Positions 29,255 through 38,118 are shown, counted from the first letter of the stretch. The stretch: DNA of 64,000 nucleotides from Parabacteroides johnsonii DSM 18315 (GCF_025151045.1 NZ_CP102285.1:3162001-3226000), one strand, 5' to 3'. Numbers and translations are program-made. Notes: generated by a model from the letters alone, not told the origin.

Positions 29255-29803
29255 TTATTCTTCTAATTTCAGTTCCCCATTCATATCTTCACGATATTTC
29301 TCGGCCAGAAGCGCCAGGAACGAGCTGATCTGTTTGATCCCCTCCATCGTTTCGGGGCTGATTTCCTTTCCTTGCATCTTCAGCATCAGGAAACCGTAAA
29401 TAGCATTGAAACAAGTCTCCAACTCAGGCAAGTCCTCGCCACCCGATTTGGCACGGAGCTGGACGATAAAGGGGAGTGTTTTATAATAAGCCGCCCCGTA
29501 CACCATTTCCTTCGACGATTTCAGAAGGCGGAGGTGCAGGTCGGTCAGAGCAATAATCACATTCTTATTCAGCTGGATATGTCCTTTTTCCTTCACCCCT
29601 TCGGAACGCATCATCTCGATCAGTTCCTCATACCATTTGGCAATCTCTTCCTTTACATCGTCCGGCTGGTCGTAACGTTCCACGATCGTGCGGCGAATCG
29701 AGTCCATATCGAAATTATTGGCACGTATCAGGTCTTCCACCTGCCACATGTACAACAAATATTCGGCTATATTTTCCTTTCTTTTTTGTCTCGCTATAAT
29801 CAT
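29255..29803 (-). CDS. DUF4924 family protein
   Basis: 182 residues, all-helical, no signal peptide. The opening MIIARQKRKENIAEYLLYMWQVEDLIRA and the segment AAYYKTLPFIVQLRAKS match my recollection of the Bacteroidetes DUF4924 family. Function unknown. The start codon overlaps the stop codon of the upstream Mur-like gene, whose 3' end also carries a TATCTTTG -7 box that could give this gene its own promoter. Confidence 0.8.
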   Translation of the reverse strand: MIIARQKRKENIAEYLLYMWQVEDLIRANNFDMDSIRRTIVERYDQPDDVKEEIAKWYEELIEMMRSEGVKEKGHIQLNKNVIIALTDLHLRLLKSSKEMVYGAAYYKTLPFIVQLRAKSGGEDLPELETCFNAIYGFLMLKMQGKEISPETMEGIKQISSFLALLAEKYREDMNGELKLEE

Positions 29804-30729
29804 GGGAGCAAAGATACACTATATTCGGATAATGCCTGATAAAAATCCGCATCTTTTACACCTAACTGGCGGCAGGCCAGGCGGGCAGCATTCAAGTTGA
29901 TCAAGAAGAAGCGGTCCGGAATATAGATAGGAAAATCCCCGTAGCGAGTCTGCAAATAAGTCTTTCCTTCTTTCTCGACCACGACATGTTGATCGTAGGG
30001 CATAGCCGTTATATCCTCGCGTACTCCCTGGGCAAGCTGTTTGACAACAGGATCGCCGTCAAAATAGATCAGCTTTCCCCCGCGCTCGATGGAAGAGGCG
30101 AACGTACGGAAAGTCGTGTGATAGGCCTCCGGCGTGGCATGGTCAGTCGCGGAAGTCCACATCAGATTGGTCAGAATAGCAATATGCGGACGATAGAATT
30201 CAAGCTGGAACCGTTTCTCCAAAGCGGACGTGACATGCTCGTCACCCTCGATAATCGCGATCCGGGCTTCGTAGCTCAGATGTACACGATCAGGCAACAA
30301 GGGAACTTCGCTGGTCAACGCATAGTCGAACGCAAGTTTCTGCCGCCTCAGGGCACAAACAATCATCGAGATGATCGTCTTCTTTCCCCGACTGCCGGCA
30401 ACAACAACCCGCGTCTTCTCTTTCGTCCGCTGAAATATGAATTCAGGTATCGAAAGCACTAATAATCCCAGTTCCTTTGCTCGTATCAATTCGGGGTTAT
30501 CCTGCCGGACTGCGGCCCCTAATACCACAAAATGTATATCTTTAGTTAATCTCTCCGGAAACCATCCGTCCCCATGACAAGTACACCCCTCTTTTTCCAG
30601 TCTGGCAAGAGTCGTATCAGCCAGTCCGACACCGGATACGCTTACTTCATATCCTTTTTGGTGAATAGCCAGGGCTAAGTCAAACAACAGAGGCTCGGTT
30701 ACGGAGATTAAATGAACTTTTCGCATCAC
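29800..30729 (-). CDS. truncated Mur-ligase (Mpl-like) paralogue
   Basis: 309 residues against about 450 for Mpl. The N-terminal Rossmann domain (KVHLISVTEPLLFDLALAIHQKGYEVSVSG) and the central ATPase domain are present, but the C-terminal ligase domain is missing: similarity stops near FYQALSEYS, just before the stop. The P-loop reads GSRGKKT instead of the usual GSHGKTT, and the stretch expected to hold WDH reads ATDHATPEAYH. Mpl normally joins recycled murein tripeptide to UDP-MurNAc. With these changes it may be non-catalytic or regulatory. An intact frame suggests it is still made. Confidence 0.7.
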   Translation of the reverse strand: MMRKVHLISVTEPLLFDLALAIHQKGYEVSVSGVGLADTTLARLEKEGCTCHGDGWFPERLTKDIHFVVLGAAVRQDNPELIRAKELGLLVLSIPEFIFQRTKEKTRVVVAGSRGKKTIISMIVCALRRQKLAFDYALTSEVPLLPDRVHLSYEARIAIIEGDEHVTSALEKRFQLEFYRPHIAILTNLMWTSATDHATPEAYHTTFRTFASSIERGGKLIYFDGDPVVKQLAQGVREDITAMPYDQHVVVEKEGKTYLQTRYGDFPIYIPDRFFLINLNAARLACRQLGVKDADFYQALSEYSVSLLP

Positions 30730-30743
30730 TCAGATTTTGCCTG

Positions 30744-30751
30744 CAAATGTA
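30744..30751 (-). promoter_or_regulatory. -7 box of the Mur-like gene
   Basis: TACATTTG on the minus strand, an exact -7 consensus, only 15 bp before the start codon, implying a very short 5' leader. No convincing -33 box. Confidence 0.45.
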
Positions 30752-30778
30752 CACAATTTCATTTACCCTTCGCATGGG

Positions 30779-30806
30779 TTTGAAAGAAAAAACTTCCCTA
30801 TCTTTG
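30779..30806 (+). promoter_or_regulatory. promoter of the MBL-fold hydrolase gene
   Basis: TTTG (30779-30782) and TATCTTTG (30799-30806) with a 16-bp spacer, slightly short; the -7 box is exact and lies 18 bp before the start codon. Confidence 0.5.
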
Positions 30807-30824
30807 TTGGAAAAAGCATAATTT

Positions 30825-31676
30825 ATGGATATTCAACTTATAGACACGGGCTTTTTCCATGCAGACGGAGGCGCCATGTTCGGTGCGATTCCCAAGACCG
30901 CCTGGAGCCGCCGTTATCCAAGCGATGAACAAAACGGATGCATCTTGGCCATGCGCACTCTATTGGTGCGCGACGGGAACGGGAAGATCGTACTTGTTGA
31001 CAACGGGGCGGGCAACAAACATCTGAAACAACTCAGCTATTACAACTTCTTCGACCTCGTCGATCTGAAGGAAGAACTTCAAAGACGAGGCGTTGCCTGT
31101 GAGGAGGTTACGGATATCATACTCACGCATCTTCACTTCGACCATTGCGGATATACGACACAAAAAGAAGAGCAACCGGACGGAAAGCCTCTCTTTAAAA
31201 TGGCCTTTCCGAATGCCACCCACTGGGTTAGCCGCACACAATGGGAGAATTTCCTTCATCCGAATGCGCTCGAAGCCGACTCCTATTTCATCGAGAATAT
31301 GCAAGCCACCTACGACAGCGGCAAGCTCCGCCTCATCGAAAGCGACACGAATCTTTGCCCCGGTATCGACCTACGGCTGTTCGACGGACATACACCGGGA
31401 CAAATCGCACCTTACATCACGACACCTAAGCGCACATACGTCTTCGCAGGCGATGTCATCCCGTTGGCGGCAAGTGTTTCACCTCTCTGGATCTCCGCAT
31501 ACGACACTTGTCCCGTCGTATCCTACAACGAGAAAGTGCGAATGCTGGAAGAGGCGACCTTAAAGAAACAGGCGATCATCTACTGTCACGATGCCTATAC
31601 ACAGTGCACTACAGTGAAAAAGGTGCAGGACTTTTTCAAGACCGATCAAAAGGTTTCACTTTTTTCCATAGGGTGA
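30825..31676 (+). CDS. MBL-fold metallo-hydrolase
   Basis: 283 residues. The metal-binding motif HLHFDHCGY lies at about 103-111 (HxHxDH), with further ligands in LFDGHTPGQIAPY (about 187) and the late FAGDVIPLA Asp. It resembles N-acyl-homoserine-lactonase/AttM-like members of the metallo-beta-lactamase superfamily in length and spacing, but the substrate cannot be decided. No signal peptide, so cytoplasmic. The stop codon is embedded in the first palindrome of array B. Confidence 0.85.
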   Translation: MDIQLIDTGFFHADGGAMFGAIPKTAWSRRYPSDEQNGCILAMRTLLVRDGNGKIVLVDNGAGNKHLKQLSYYNFFDLVDLKEELQRRGVACEEVTDIILTHLHFDHCGYTTQKEEQPDGKPLFKMAFPNATHWVSRTQWENFLHPNALEADSYFIENMQATYDSGKLRLIESDTNLCPGIDLRLFDGHTPGQIAPYITTPKRTYVFAGDVIPLAASVSPLWISAYDTCPVVSYNEKVRMLEEATLKKQAIIYCHDAYTQCTTVKKVQDFFKTDQKVSLFSIG

Positions 31677-31752
31677 AAATAAATTTTCCCTTGCATGAAA
31701 ATTTATTTTCACCTACGGGAAACAAAAGTTTCATCGGCATGAAACAGAAACA
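31673..31752. repeat. palindrome array B (18-bp palindromes, 22-bp period)
   Basis: Units start at 31673 (GTGAAAATAAATTTTCCC), 31695 (ATGAAAATTTATTTTCAC) and 31717 (GGGAAACAAAAGTTTCAT), with a half unit at 31739; 7-4-7 palindromes with 4-bp linkers (TTGC, CTAC, CGGC) and an exact 22-bp period. Units one and two also pair with each other over 16 bp (31673-31688 with 31697-31712), a strong hairpin covering the MBL gene stop codon that may act as a terminator. Confidence 0.7.
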
Positions 31753-31812
31753 ATATAGTAGTCCGATCAAAGAAAAGCCTGTTATATTATAGGGGAGTCT
31801 ACTATTTATCTT

Positions 31813-31820
31813 TATCTTTG
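31813..31820 (+). promoter_or_regulatory. -7 box of the Dabb lipoprotein gene
   Basis: TATCTTTG, exact -7 consensus, 34 bp before the start codon. No clear -33 box. Confidence 0.45.
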
Positions 31821-31853
31821 TCTTTGCATAATCATAAATTAATCCTGGTCATC

Positions 31854-32240
31854 ATGAAAAAGACAATCTTCGCATCATTGACAATCCTGGCATTCTCGGC
31901 CCTGATGTTCTGTTGCAGCAATACTCCCAAGCAGGAGAAAATGCTTCGCCACGTTGTCATGTTCGGATTCAAACCCGAAGTATCTGCCCAACAGATCAAA
32001 GAAGTCGAAGATGCTTTCTGCGCACTTCCTTCCCAGATAGACCTGATCAAAGGGTACGAATGGGGGACGGATTGCAGTCCCGAAGGATTGCAACAGGGAT
32101 TGACGCACTGCTTCTTCCTGACGTTTCATTCAGATGCGGACCGCGACGCCTACCTCGTCCACCCGGCGCATAAGGCTTTCGGGAAAGTATTAGGAGACAA
32201 GGCTTCTGCCGTCACCGTCGTGGACTACTGGACTAAATAA
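31854..32240 (+). CDS. Dabb (stress-responsive A/B barrel) lipoprotein
   Basis: 128 residues from MKKTIFASLTILAFSALMFCC, which has a lipobox (FCC); a frame beginning at 31818 is longer but lies on the -7 box. The mature part MLRHVVMFGFKPEVSAQQIKEVEDAF and DLIKGYEWGTDCSPEG fit the dimeric alpha-beta barrel Dabb family. Members are small stress-related or aldolase-like proteins; activity here unknown. It precedes the hexosaminidase gene by 37 bp and may be co-transcribed with it. Confidence 0.82.
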   Translation: MKKTIFASLTILAFSALMFCCSNTPKQEKMLRHVVMFGFKPEVSAQQIKEVEDAFCALPSQIDLIKGYEWGTDCSPEGLQQGLTHCFFLTFHSDADRDAYLVHPAHKAFGKVLGDKASAVTVVDYWTK

Positions 32241-32277
32241 GAATCATTATTTTTTTCACTTATAACATTTTAAACGC

Positions 32278-34602
32278 ATGAACAAACTAACGAAGTATGC
32301 ATGTATCCTGACAGCCCTGGCCGGAGCCGTGGCTTGTTCGGATGGTAAAAAAGCACAAGGAGACTATGCCGTTATCCCGCTTCCGCAAGAGATAACCCAA
32401 GGTGGAAACACTCCGTTCCTGTTGAAACCGTCTACCCCAATCTCCTATCAGGAAGGTGATACGGAAATGGAACAGACCGCCCGTTTCCTTGCCTCCTATA
32501 TCAAAGAGGCTACGGGATATGAACCGAAAGTTATCGCCGGAAACGCAGACAGAGGCATTCATCTGTCGATCGCTTCCGACATCCAGCATCCGGAAGGCTA
32601 CCGTCTGCTGGTCAGCGAGAACGGCATCGAGATCGCCGGAGCATCCAACGCCGGCATTTTCTATGGCGTACAGACCTTGCGCAAGTCTATCCCCGCCGTA
32701 GCCGTAGGAATGGATGTCGAACTTCCTTCCATCTGCATCAACGACTATCCGCGTTTCCCCTATCGCGGTATGCACCTCGATGTTTCCCGCCATTTCTTCC
32801 CGACCGACTCGGTCAAGAAGTTCATCGATATGCTCGCCTTGCACAACATGAACCGTTTCCACTGGCACCTGACAGACGACCAGGGATGGCGCATCGAGAT
32901 CAAGAAATATCCGGAACTGACCAAGATCGGGGCGCAACGCAAAGAAACCGTCATCGGCCGTAACTCCGGCAAATATGACGGTAAACCGTATGGCGAAGGT
33001 ATGTTCTACACGCAAGATGAAATCCGCGACGTGATTGCTTACGCTCAAGAACGCTTCATTACGATCATCCCCGAAATAGACCTTCCGGGACACCAGCTGG
33101 CTGCCATCACGACCTACCCTGAATTAGGTTGTACTGGCGGACCGTATGAAGTATGGACACAGTGGGGGGTTTCCGACGACGTGATCTGTGCCGGTAATGA
33201 AAAAGCCATGACCTTCCTTGAAGACGTGCTTGGCGAGGTGATCGACCTTTTCCCGTCCGAATATATCCACGTAGGCGGTGACGAATGCCCGAAAGTGCGT
33301 TGGAAGAGTTGTCCGAAATGCCAGGCACGCATCAAGGCGGAAGGCATCAAAGGAGACAGCAAGCATACGGCCGAAGAATACCTGCAAAGCTATGTCATTT
33401 CACGTATGGAGAAATTCGTCGAAAGCAAAGGACGCCATATCATCGGTTGGGACGAAATCCTGGAAGGCGGACTGGCTCCGAACGCAACGGTGATGAGCTG
33501 GCGCGGAGTAGACGGAGGTATCGAAGCTGCCAAACAAAAACATAATGTGATTATGACACCTAACTCTTACCTGTATTTCGACTACTATCAGTCAACCGAC
33601 ACAGAACACGACCCGCTTGCCATCGGTGGTTACCTGCCGTTGGAACGCGTCTATTCATTCGAACCGACTGCCGGAATCCCGGAAGAGTACCAGAAATATG
33701 TAACCGGTGTGCAGGCAAACCTTTGGACAGAATATATCCCGACATTCAGCCAGGTCGAATATATGGTATTGCCGCGTATGGATGCATTGGCAGAAGTGCA
33801 ATGGACAAACGCTCCGAAGGATTTCAAAGCGTTCCTGCCGCGCTTGGTTCGTATGACCGAACTTTACGACCGCTTAGGTTACAACTACGCCAAACATATC
33901 TTCGACATTCGCGCCTCTTTCGCTACCGACGGTGACAAAGGTGAAATCGTCGTGACACTCGAAACCGAAGGTACCGCCGATATCCATTATACGCTTGACG
34001 GCAGCGAACCGACAGCAACCAGCCCGAAATACGAAGCCCCTCTCCGCATCAAGCAAAATGCAGAAGTTAAAGCCGTAGCTGTCCGCCCGACTGGAAACAG
34101 CCGCATCTTCTCTGAAAAGATCGACTTCAACAAGGCGACGGCTAAGCCGGTCACATTGAAAGTAGCTCCCAGCAGAGGGTATAACTTCAACGGAGGCCCG
34201 GAACTGACCGATGGTCTGAGCGGCAACGACAACTACAAGACCGGACGCTGGTTAGGATTCCAAGGCAAGGATTTGGACGCCGTTATCGACCTGAAAGAAC
34301 CGACTGAATTCAGCAAAGTCTCTTTCAACACGAATGTTGTGAAAGGGGACTGGATTATGGGGGCGGCAGGCGTTACCGTAAAGGTATCGGACGACGGACA
34401 GAACTTCAAGGAGGTAGCATCCAAAACAATCCCGTCTTTAGGTAAAAACGACAAAGACGGCCTTTATCCGCAGGAAATCTCCTTCTCCCCGGTAAAAGCC
34501 CGCTATGTCGAAGTCATCATCAAGAGCGACAAACTTCCGTCATGGCACGGAGGTGCAGGTAATCCGGCGTTCTTGTTTGTGGATGAGATCAATTTGCAAT
34601 AA
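32278..34602 (+). CDS. beta-N-acetylhexosaminidase, GH20, lipoprotein with C-terminal CBM
   Basis: 774 residues. Lipobox in LAGAVACSDG, GH20b domain (about 30-155), catalytic GH20 TIM barrel (about 158-505) with the acid/base pair in HVGGDECPKVRW (Asp-Glu at about 328), FHWHLTDDQGWRIEIKKYP and WDEILEGGLAPNATVMSWRG. Then a chitobiase-like Fn3 domain (ADIHYTLDGSEPTATSPKY) and an F5/8-type-C/CBM32 domain (about 640-774). It removes terminal GlcNAc or GalNAc from host or bacterial glycans at the cell surface. Ends at an intrinsic terminator. Confidence 0.95.
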   Translation: MNKLTKYACILTALAGAVACSDGKKAQGDYAVIPLPQEITQGGNTPFLLKPSTPISYQEGDTEMEQTARFLASYIKEATGYEPKVIAGNADRGIHLSIASDIQHPEGYRLLVSENGIEIAGASNAGIFYGVQTLRKSIPAVAVGMDVELPSICINDYPRFPYRGMHLDVSRHFFPTDSVKKFIDMLALHNMNRFHWHLTDDQGWRIEIKKYPELTKIGAQRKETVIGRNSGKYDGKPYGEGMFYTQDEIRDVIAYAQERFITIIPEIDLPGHQLAAITTYPELGCTGGPYEVWTQWGVSDDVICAGNEKAMTFLEDVLGEVIDLFPSEYIHVGGDECPKVRWKSCPKCQARIKAEGIKGDSKHTAEEYLQSYVISRMEKFVESKGRHIIGWDEILEGGLAPNATVMSWRGVDGGIEAAKQKHNVIMTPNSYLYFDYYQSTDTEHDPLAIGGYLPLERVYSFEPTAGIPEEYQKYVTGVQANLWTEYIPTFSQVEYMVLPRMDALAEVQWTNAPKDFKAFLPRLVRMTELYDRLGYNYAKHIFDIRASFATDGDKGEIVVTLETEGTADIHYTLDGSEPTATSPKYEAPLRIKQNAEVKAVAVRPTGNSRIFSEKIDFNKATAKPVTLKVAPSRGYNFNGGPELTDGLSGNDNYKTGRWLGFQGKDLDAVIDLKEPTEFSKVSFNTNVVKGDWIMGAAGVTVKVSDDGQNFKEVASKTIPSLGKNDKDGLYPQEISFSPVKARYVEVIIKSDKLPSWHGGAGNPAFLFVDEINLQ

Positions 34603-34626
34603 GTAGATATTTAGGCACAAAAGATC

Positions 34627-34658
34627 ATGAAGGAGGTGTTTTGGCGCACCTCCTTCAT
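34627..34658. terminator. intrinsic terminator between convergent genes
   Basis: ATGAAGGAGGTG (34627-34638) / CACCTCCTTCAT (34647-34658), perfect 12-bp stem with 8-nt loop between the GH20 gene and ahpF. Confidence 0.7.
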
Positions 34659-34677
34659 TCATAGCAAATACTAAATA

Positions 34678-36243
34678 TTAACCGATTAAACCTCTCATAC
34701 GGTCTTCAAAAGCAGACAGAGCCGCTTTTGCCCCTTCTCCCATCGCTATGATTATCTGTTTATAGGGTACAGTCGAGACATCGCCCGCCGCATAGATACC
34801 GGGAACATTTGTCCGGCAATGCGCATCGATTACAATCTCACCCGGTTTATTTGTTTCGACAACATCGCGGAACACGCCGCTATTGGCAGCCAGACCAATT
34901 TGGACGAAGATACCATCCAGATCAATCACCCGCTCCACTTCCGTCTTACGGTCTTTTACACGAAGACCTGTCACCTTATCGCCGTTACCGATCACTTCCA
35001 AAGATTGGGAATGCAAGAAAATTTCCACATTCGGCAGGCTCTTCGCTTTTTCCTGCAGCACTTGATCGGCTTTCAGCTCGTCCATAAACTCCAGCACCGT
35101 CACTTTCGAGCAAATGCCTGCCAAATCTATAGCCGCTTCAATACCCGAATTTCCACCGCCGACAACCGCTACGTGCTTGTCTTTATAGAATGGACCGTCG
35201 CAGTGAGGACAAAAAGCGACCCCCCTCCCGATATATTCCGCTTCGCCCGGAACATTCAACTTGCGCCAGCTTGCACCTGTCGCCACGATAACAGCAGGAG
35301 CAGAAAAACGTTCACCGGTAGAAGTGGTCAGAAGTTTCGCCGCTCCGTCTAGTTCGACTTTGTCTACACGACGATGCTCCAATATATCGACCGGATAGTC
35401 GTTGATATGTGTCAGAAGATCGTTCGCCAACTGCTTTCCGGTAGTCTGAGGTACGGAGATCAGGTTCTCGATACCGACTGTTTCTTTGACCTGTCCACCG
35501 ATACGTTCGGCTATCACTGCAACATTCAAGCCTTTACGTGCCGAGTAGATGGCAGAGGCAGCACCGGCAGGTCCACCTCCCACTACTATCACATCATAGT
35601 TCTTAACAGGTTTTTCAACAGAGTTATCAACAATCCCTTCATTAATTCCGTATTGGGCTTCGAGTTTGGAAAGCAATTCTCCAAAATCACTACGGCCCAC
35701 ATTGATCAGTTTGCCATCGGCGAAAACAGAAGGGACTCCCTGTACTTTCATCACCTCAACTTCTTTCTGGTTGATGGCGCCATCCACCGTTTCATGGGTG
35801 ATGCGGCTGTTGAGAGTTGCCATGACATTGAGTGCCTGCACCACATCCGGACAGTTGGTGCAAGTAAGAGAAACATAAGTCGTCAGCTTGATCGGACCGT
35901 TCAAGGCTCTGACACGTGCACAGATACTTTCGTCCGGTATATTTTTACCTTTTCCATCACTATTCAGGACAGCCAACAGCAGGGATGTAAATTCATGGCC
36001 GTTGGGTACTGCACGAAACCGGATACCAGTAGGCATCCCGTCTTTTACAATTGCAAATTGAAGTCCCTCTCCATCGGCAATGTTGCATGACAAATGATCC
36101 GAGCAAGATGCCACATCACTAAGCAGGTCTATCAGCTCCTGACGACTTTCATGATCAGGAGCGACTTGTATATCAAATACATATTGGGACACCAGTCCGG
36201 AGAAAATTCCCGAAAGCTGGTCTTTCATTGCAGAGTCTAACAT
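34678..36243 (-). CDS. ahpF: alkyl hydroperoxide reductase subunit F
   Basis: 521 residues. N-terminal double thioredoxin-like domain with CTNC at about 130 (TCTNCPDVVQALN), FAD site VVGGGPAGAASAIYSARKG (about 218), redox-active CPHC (FCPHCDGPFYKDKHVAVVGGGNSG, about 345) and NAD(P) site just after. AhpF passes electrons from NADH to AhpC for peroxide reduction. Located 4 bp downstream of ahpC in one operon. Confidence 0.97.
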   Translation of the reverse strand: MLDSAMKDQLSGIFSGLVSQYVFDIQVAPDHESRQELIDLLSDVASCSDHLSCNIADGEGLQFAIVKDGMPTGIRFRAVPNGHEFTSLLLAVLNSDGKGKNIPDESICARVRALNGPIKLTTYVSLTCTNCPDVVQALNVMATLNSRITHETVDGAINQKEVEVMKVQGVPSVFADGKLINVGRSDFGELLSKLEAQYGINEGIVDNSVEKPVKNYDVIVVGGGPAGAASAIYSARKGLNVAVIAERIGGQVKETVGIENLISVPQTTGKQLANDLLTHINDYPVDILEHRRVDKVELDGAAKLLTTSTGERFSAPAVIVATGASWRKLNVPGEAEYIGRGVAFCPHCDGPFYKDKHVAVVGGGNSGIEAAIDLAGICSKVTVLEFMDELKADQVLQEKAKSLPNVEIFLHSQSLEVIGNGDKVTGLRVKDRKTEVERVIDLDGIFVQIGLAANSGVFRDVVETNKPGEIVIDAHCRTNVPGIYAAGDVSTVPYKQIIIAMGEGAKAALSAFEDRMRGLIG

Positions 36244-36247
36244 AACT

Positions 36248-36814
36248 TTAGATCTTACCGACCAAGTCGATACTCGGCTTCAATGTTGCTTCGCCTTTTT
36301 TCCATTTTGCAGGACAAACTTCATTCGGGTGAGAAGCAACAAACTGGGCAGCTTCAACTTTACGAAGCAATTCGTCTGCATTACGGCCGATACCGTTATC
36401 ATGGATTTCAGCAATCTTGATCTTACCTTCGGGATTTACCAGGAATGTACCGCGATAAGCCATACCCTCTTCTTCGATCATCACACCAAACGCACGGCTT
36501 AAAGCACCTGTCGGGTCTGCCAGCATCGGATATTTGATTTTGCGAATTGTTTCGGAAGCATCATGCCATGCTTTATGCACAAAGTGTGAGTCTGTACTTA
36601 CAGAATATACTTCGACACCCATTTCCTGAAATTTGCCGTACTTGTCAGCCATATCGACCAATTCGGTCGGGCATACGAATGTAAAGTCGGCAGGATAGAA
36701 GAAAAAGATGGCCCATTTGCCCTTGATATCTTCGTTACTTACGGTCTTGAAATTACCATTCTGAAAAGCTTGAACTTTGAATTCGGGTACTTGTGAATTG
36801 ATAATTGGTTCCAT
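36248..36814 (-). CDS. ahpC: alkyl hydroperoxide reductase subunit C (peroxiredoxin)
   Basis: 188 residues. Peroxidatic Cys in DFTFVCPTELVD (about 50) and resolving Cys in EVCPAKWKKGE near the C-terminus (about 168), a typical 2-Cys AhpC. Reduces hydrogen peroxide and organic peroxides; partner AhpF follows at once. Confidence 0.97.
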   Translation of the reverse strand: MEPIINSQVPEFKVQAFQNGNFKTVSNEDIKGKWAIFFFYPADFTFVCPTELVDMADKYGKFQEMGVEVYSVSTDSHFVHKAWHDASETIRKIKYPMLADPTGALSRAFGVMIEEEGMAYRGTFLVNPEGKIKIAEIHDNGIGRNADELLRKVEAAQFVASHPNEVCPAKWKKGEATLKPSIDLVGKI

Positions 36815-36859
36815 GATTTTTACTATTTAATTTGTTACTACTATTTTTTGATTACTCTG

Positions 36860-36938
36860 CAAAGGTAAATCGTAAGGTACTGATTGAAAGAATTTTTCAA
36901 ATTGATAATTTTTATCTGCCGATAGACGGACCCCTATC
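36860..36938 (-). promoter_or_regulatory. ahpC promoter and possible OxyR-like site
   Basis: TACCTTTG on the minus strand (36860-36867) is an exact -7 box, 46 bp before ahpC. Upstream, GATAG (36921-36925) and CTATC (36934-36938) form an inverted pair, next to GATAA-TTT-TTATC (36904-36916). The ATAG/CTAT elements recall OxyR operators, but the spacing is not the E. coli one, so the operator assignment is tentative. Confidence 0.45.
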
Positions 36939-37003
36939 AGCAAGTACACTCATCTACTATGACAATATGAAGCAAAGTTATGTTTTCCGGAACAACCAAA
37001 ATA

Positions 37004-37019
37004 TACCTAATTATAGGTA
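37004..37019. promoter_or_regulatory. palindromic operator candidate TACCTA-ATTA-TAGGTA
   Basis: Perfect 6-bp half-sites with a 4-bp centre, between ahpC and the divergent small lipoprotein gene. Same design as sites near pflB and the porin-imelysin cluster. Half-site and spacer sizes (ACCTA-N4-TAGGT) are those of CRP/FNR-family operators. Confidence 0.55.
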
Positions 37020-37057
37020 AAATACCTTTCGGCCATACCATGTGATTCTTTAATTGT

Positions 37058-37065
37058 TACCTTTG
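37058..37065 (+). promoter_or_regulatory. -7 box of the small lipoprotein gene
   Basis: TACCTTTG, exact -7 consensus, 26 bp before the start codon; the TACCTA palindrome is centred 46.5 bp upstream of it. Confidence 0.5.
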
Positions 37066-37090
37066 GATGTTAACTTAAAAATATTCGAAG

Positions 37091-37393
37091 ATGAGAAGAG
37101 CAAGTTTGTATACATTTTCAGCGGGCCTGCTGCTCATTTGCAGCGCATGGCTTTCTTCATGCGTCTCACAAATACCCCTTACGCGGGAAAAACCAGCAAA
37201 CAATTCCTCCTATCAAGTCGAATACCTGTTCGAACATGAAGGGTGTAAGGTTTATCGTTTCATGGATATGGGACATTACATCTATTTCACCAACTGCGAA
37301 GGAGATGTAACCAGTGTTGAAAGTGACAGTGTCCGCACAGTCAACCGGATCAGCCGCAAACCGATCATCATCAAAGAGCAGACGCTCGATTAG
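37091..37393 (+). CDS. small lipoprotein, DUF4884-like
   Basis: 100 residues. Lipobox LLLICSAWLSSC at about 24, then a compact domain with YQVEYLFEHEGCKVYRFMDMGHYIYFTNC and two further Cys residues. This resembles the Bacteroidetes DUF4884 family, function unknown. It is divergent from ahpCF and convergent with pflA, whose gene ends 3 bp away. Confidence 0.75.
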   Translation: MRRASLYTFSAGLLLICSAWLSSCVSQIPLTREKPANNSSYQVEYLFEHEGCKVYRFMDMGHYIYFTNCEGDVTSVESDSVRTVNRISRKPIIIKEQTLD

Positions 37394-37395
37394 TC

Positions 37396-38118
37396 TTATA
37401 CGTTTATCCCGTGTTTCCTAAAGATCGTTTTAGCATTGGCCAGGCGCTCTGCCGAAAGCGGTTCCACACCTTTCAGCTTATAATCCAGGCCCTGCGCCTC
37501 ATATTTATAAGTTCCCATTGTGTGATAAGGCAGAAGCTCGGCTTTCTGAATCACCTTATAGCGGCTGACGTATCCGGCTAATTTTTCCAGATCCTCATCA
37601 TTATCTGTCAGACCGGGAACGACCACATGGCGGACCCATACGGGAATGTCGCGTTTCTCCAACTCATCAAGAAAACGTAAAGTGTTATCAAGTTTCACAG
37701 CTGTCAGACGGGGATGAAGCCCGGCATCGATCGTCTTGATGTCCAACAGAACCAGATCGACATATTCAAGGACTTCCAAAGCTTTGCCGGAACAGATATA
37801 GCCGGAAGTATCCAACGCCGTATGGATACCGTTCTCACGGCAAAGGCGGAAAAACTCTTTAAGGAATTCTGGTTGTAACAAAGGCTCGCCACCAGTAACA
37901 GTAACACCACCTTTAGCGATAAAATTCTTATAGCGCAGCACTTCGGCAAGCAACGCTTTGGGTTCCAGTTGATAAGGTGTCTCACGCTTCACCTCCCAGG
38001 TATCCGGATTGTGGCAATACAGACAACGAAGCGGACACCCTTGCATAAAAACGACAAAGCGAATTCCGGGACCGTCAACGGTCCCGAAACTCTCTAAAGA
38101 ATGTATGTATCCCAACAT
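37396..38118 (-). CDS. pflA: pyruvate formate-lyase activating enzyme
   Basis: 240 residues from MLGYIHSLESFGTVDGPGIRF, the standard PflA start; a frame reaching 38190 is an extension through the CAATTG repeat. Radical-SAM cluster motif CxxxCxxC in GCPLRCLYCHNPDTW (about 30) and TVTGGEPLLQPEF. It installs the glycyl radical on PflB. Lies 37 bp downstream of pflB. Confidence 0.96.
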   Translation of the reverse strand: MLGYIHSLESFGTVDGPGIRFVVFMQGCPLRCLYCHNPDTWEVKRETPYQLEPKALLAEVLRYKNFIAKGGVTVTGGEPLLQPEFLKEFFRLCRENGIHTALDTSGYICSGKALEVLEYVDLVLLDIKTIDAGLHPRLTAVKLDNTLRFLDELEKRDIPVWVRHVVVPGLTDNDEDLEKLAGYVSRYKVIQKAELLPYHTMGTYKYEAQGLDYKLKGVEPLSAERLANAKTIFRKHGINV

